A DNA stretch of 5,302 bases from an uncultured Alphaproteobacteria bacterium (GTDB taxonomy: Bacteria > Pseudomonadota > Alphaproteobacteria > Rhizobiales > Hyphomicrobiaceae): contig CALFEM010000238.1 of assembly GCA_937950105.1 (NCBI GenBank), forward strand, positions 1 through 5,302, in the 5' to 3' direction. Both the position numbers and the translations under genes were made by a program. Below the pieces are notes generated by a model. That model did not search any database, had not been told where the DNA came from, and saw only the letters and a list, made by a program, of their open reading frames with translations. This document shows positions 5,256 to 5,302 of this stretch, piece by piece (the stretch's first letter is position 1; each line of letters begins with the position of its first letter).

Positions 5256-5302
5256 AGATCGGAAGAGCACACGTCTGAACTCCAGTCACTTAGGCATCTC
5301 GT
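5256..5302 (+). other. Illumina TruSeq adapter contamination (not genomic)
   Basis: AGATCGGAAGAGCACACGTC begins at 5256 and continues without mismatch through the standard read-2 adapter to 5289. TTAGGC (5290-5295) matches the six-base TruSeq index 3, and ATCTCGT (5296-5302) is the start of the P7 tail. Translations across it give the familiar artefact peptides MCSSDL (minus) and EIGRAHV (plus). Genomic sequence ends at 5255. Confidence 0.98.

Noticed and set aside
4775..5272. Protein starting MCSSDL at 5272
   Set aside because: The first residues are translated adapter; genomic coding starts at 5255 and is the interior of IstA.

Overview
This is a GC-rich stretch, probably from an alphaproteobacterium. 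The IS21-type transposase resembles those common in Hyphomicrobiales (Rhizobiales); this assignment rests on remembered family resemblance, not on a search. The last 47 bases (5256-5302) are not biological. They match the Illumina TruSeq read-2 adapter, followed by what reads as index TTAGGC and the start of the P7 tail. The window is therefore the end of a short-read contig, and its rearrangements must be judged with assembly error in mind.

Left part (1-1366): two tightly spaced plus-strand genes for surface-sugar metabolism. The first is the C-terminal half of a multi-membrane-span GT87-like glycosyltransferase, cut by the window start. The second is a complete family 2 (GT-A, DPM1-like) glycosyltransferase of 234 residues. 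Such pairs often use or make polyprenyl-phosphate sugars.

Middle (1367-2424): about 1 kb with no confidently known gene. It holds a GC-rich, foldable leader, a good intrinsic terminator at 1563-1596, and immediately after it a Shine-Dalgarno site and a 30-codon ORF, which is the layout of an attenuation-type control element. Further on are a frameshifted ORF-like stretch ending in a degenerate 21-24-bp tandem repeat that encodes heptads, and a 14-bp palindrome.

Right part (2425-5255): a wreck of a defence island. The first 93 or so residues of a Wadjet JetA (DUF3375) protein on the plus strand run head-on into the broken 3' end of a minus-strand Z1-like SF2 ATPase. Upstream of the ATPase on the minus strand lie an intact 200-residue protein of unknown function, a 12-codon minicistron, and the last ~60 residues of what looks like a type III (Mod-like) DNA methyltransferase. 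Together these suggest an operon of methyltransferase, small protein and Z1-like ATPase, plausibly an under-described restriction-like defence module. The methyltransferase tail is fused in frame to ~17 residues of a tyrosine recombinase and then to the first ~70 residues of IstB. IstB follows a damaged IstA by a TGATG stop/start overlap. IstA carries a 50-bp inversion bounded by 6-bp inverted repeats, an adjacent internal deletion and a 1-base frameshift.

Either this is a genuine graveyard of defence and mobile genes built by several illegitimate recombinations, or some junctions are assembly or amplification chimeras. Read coverage across the junctions would decide.
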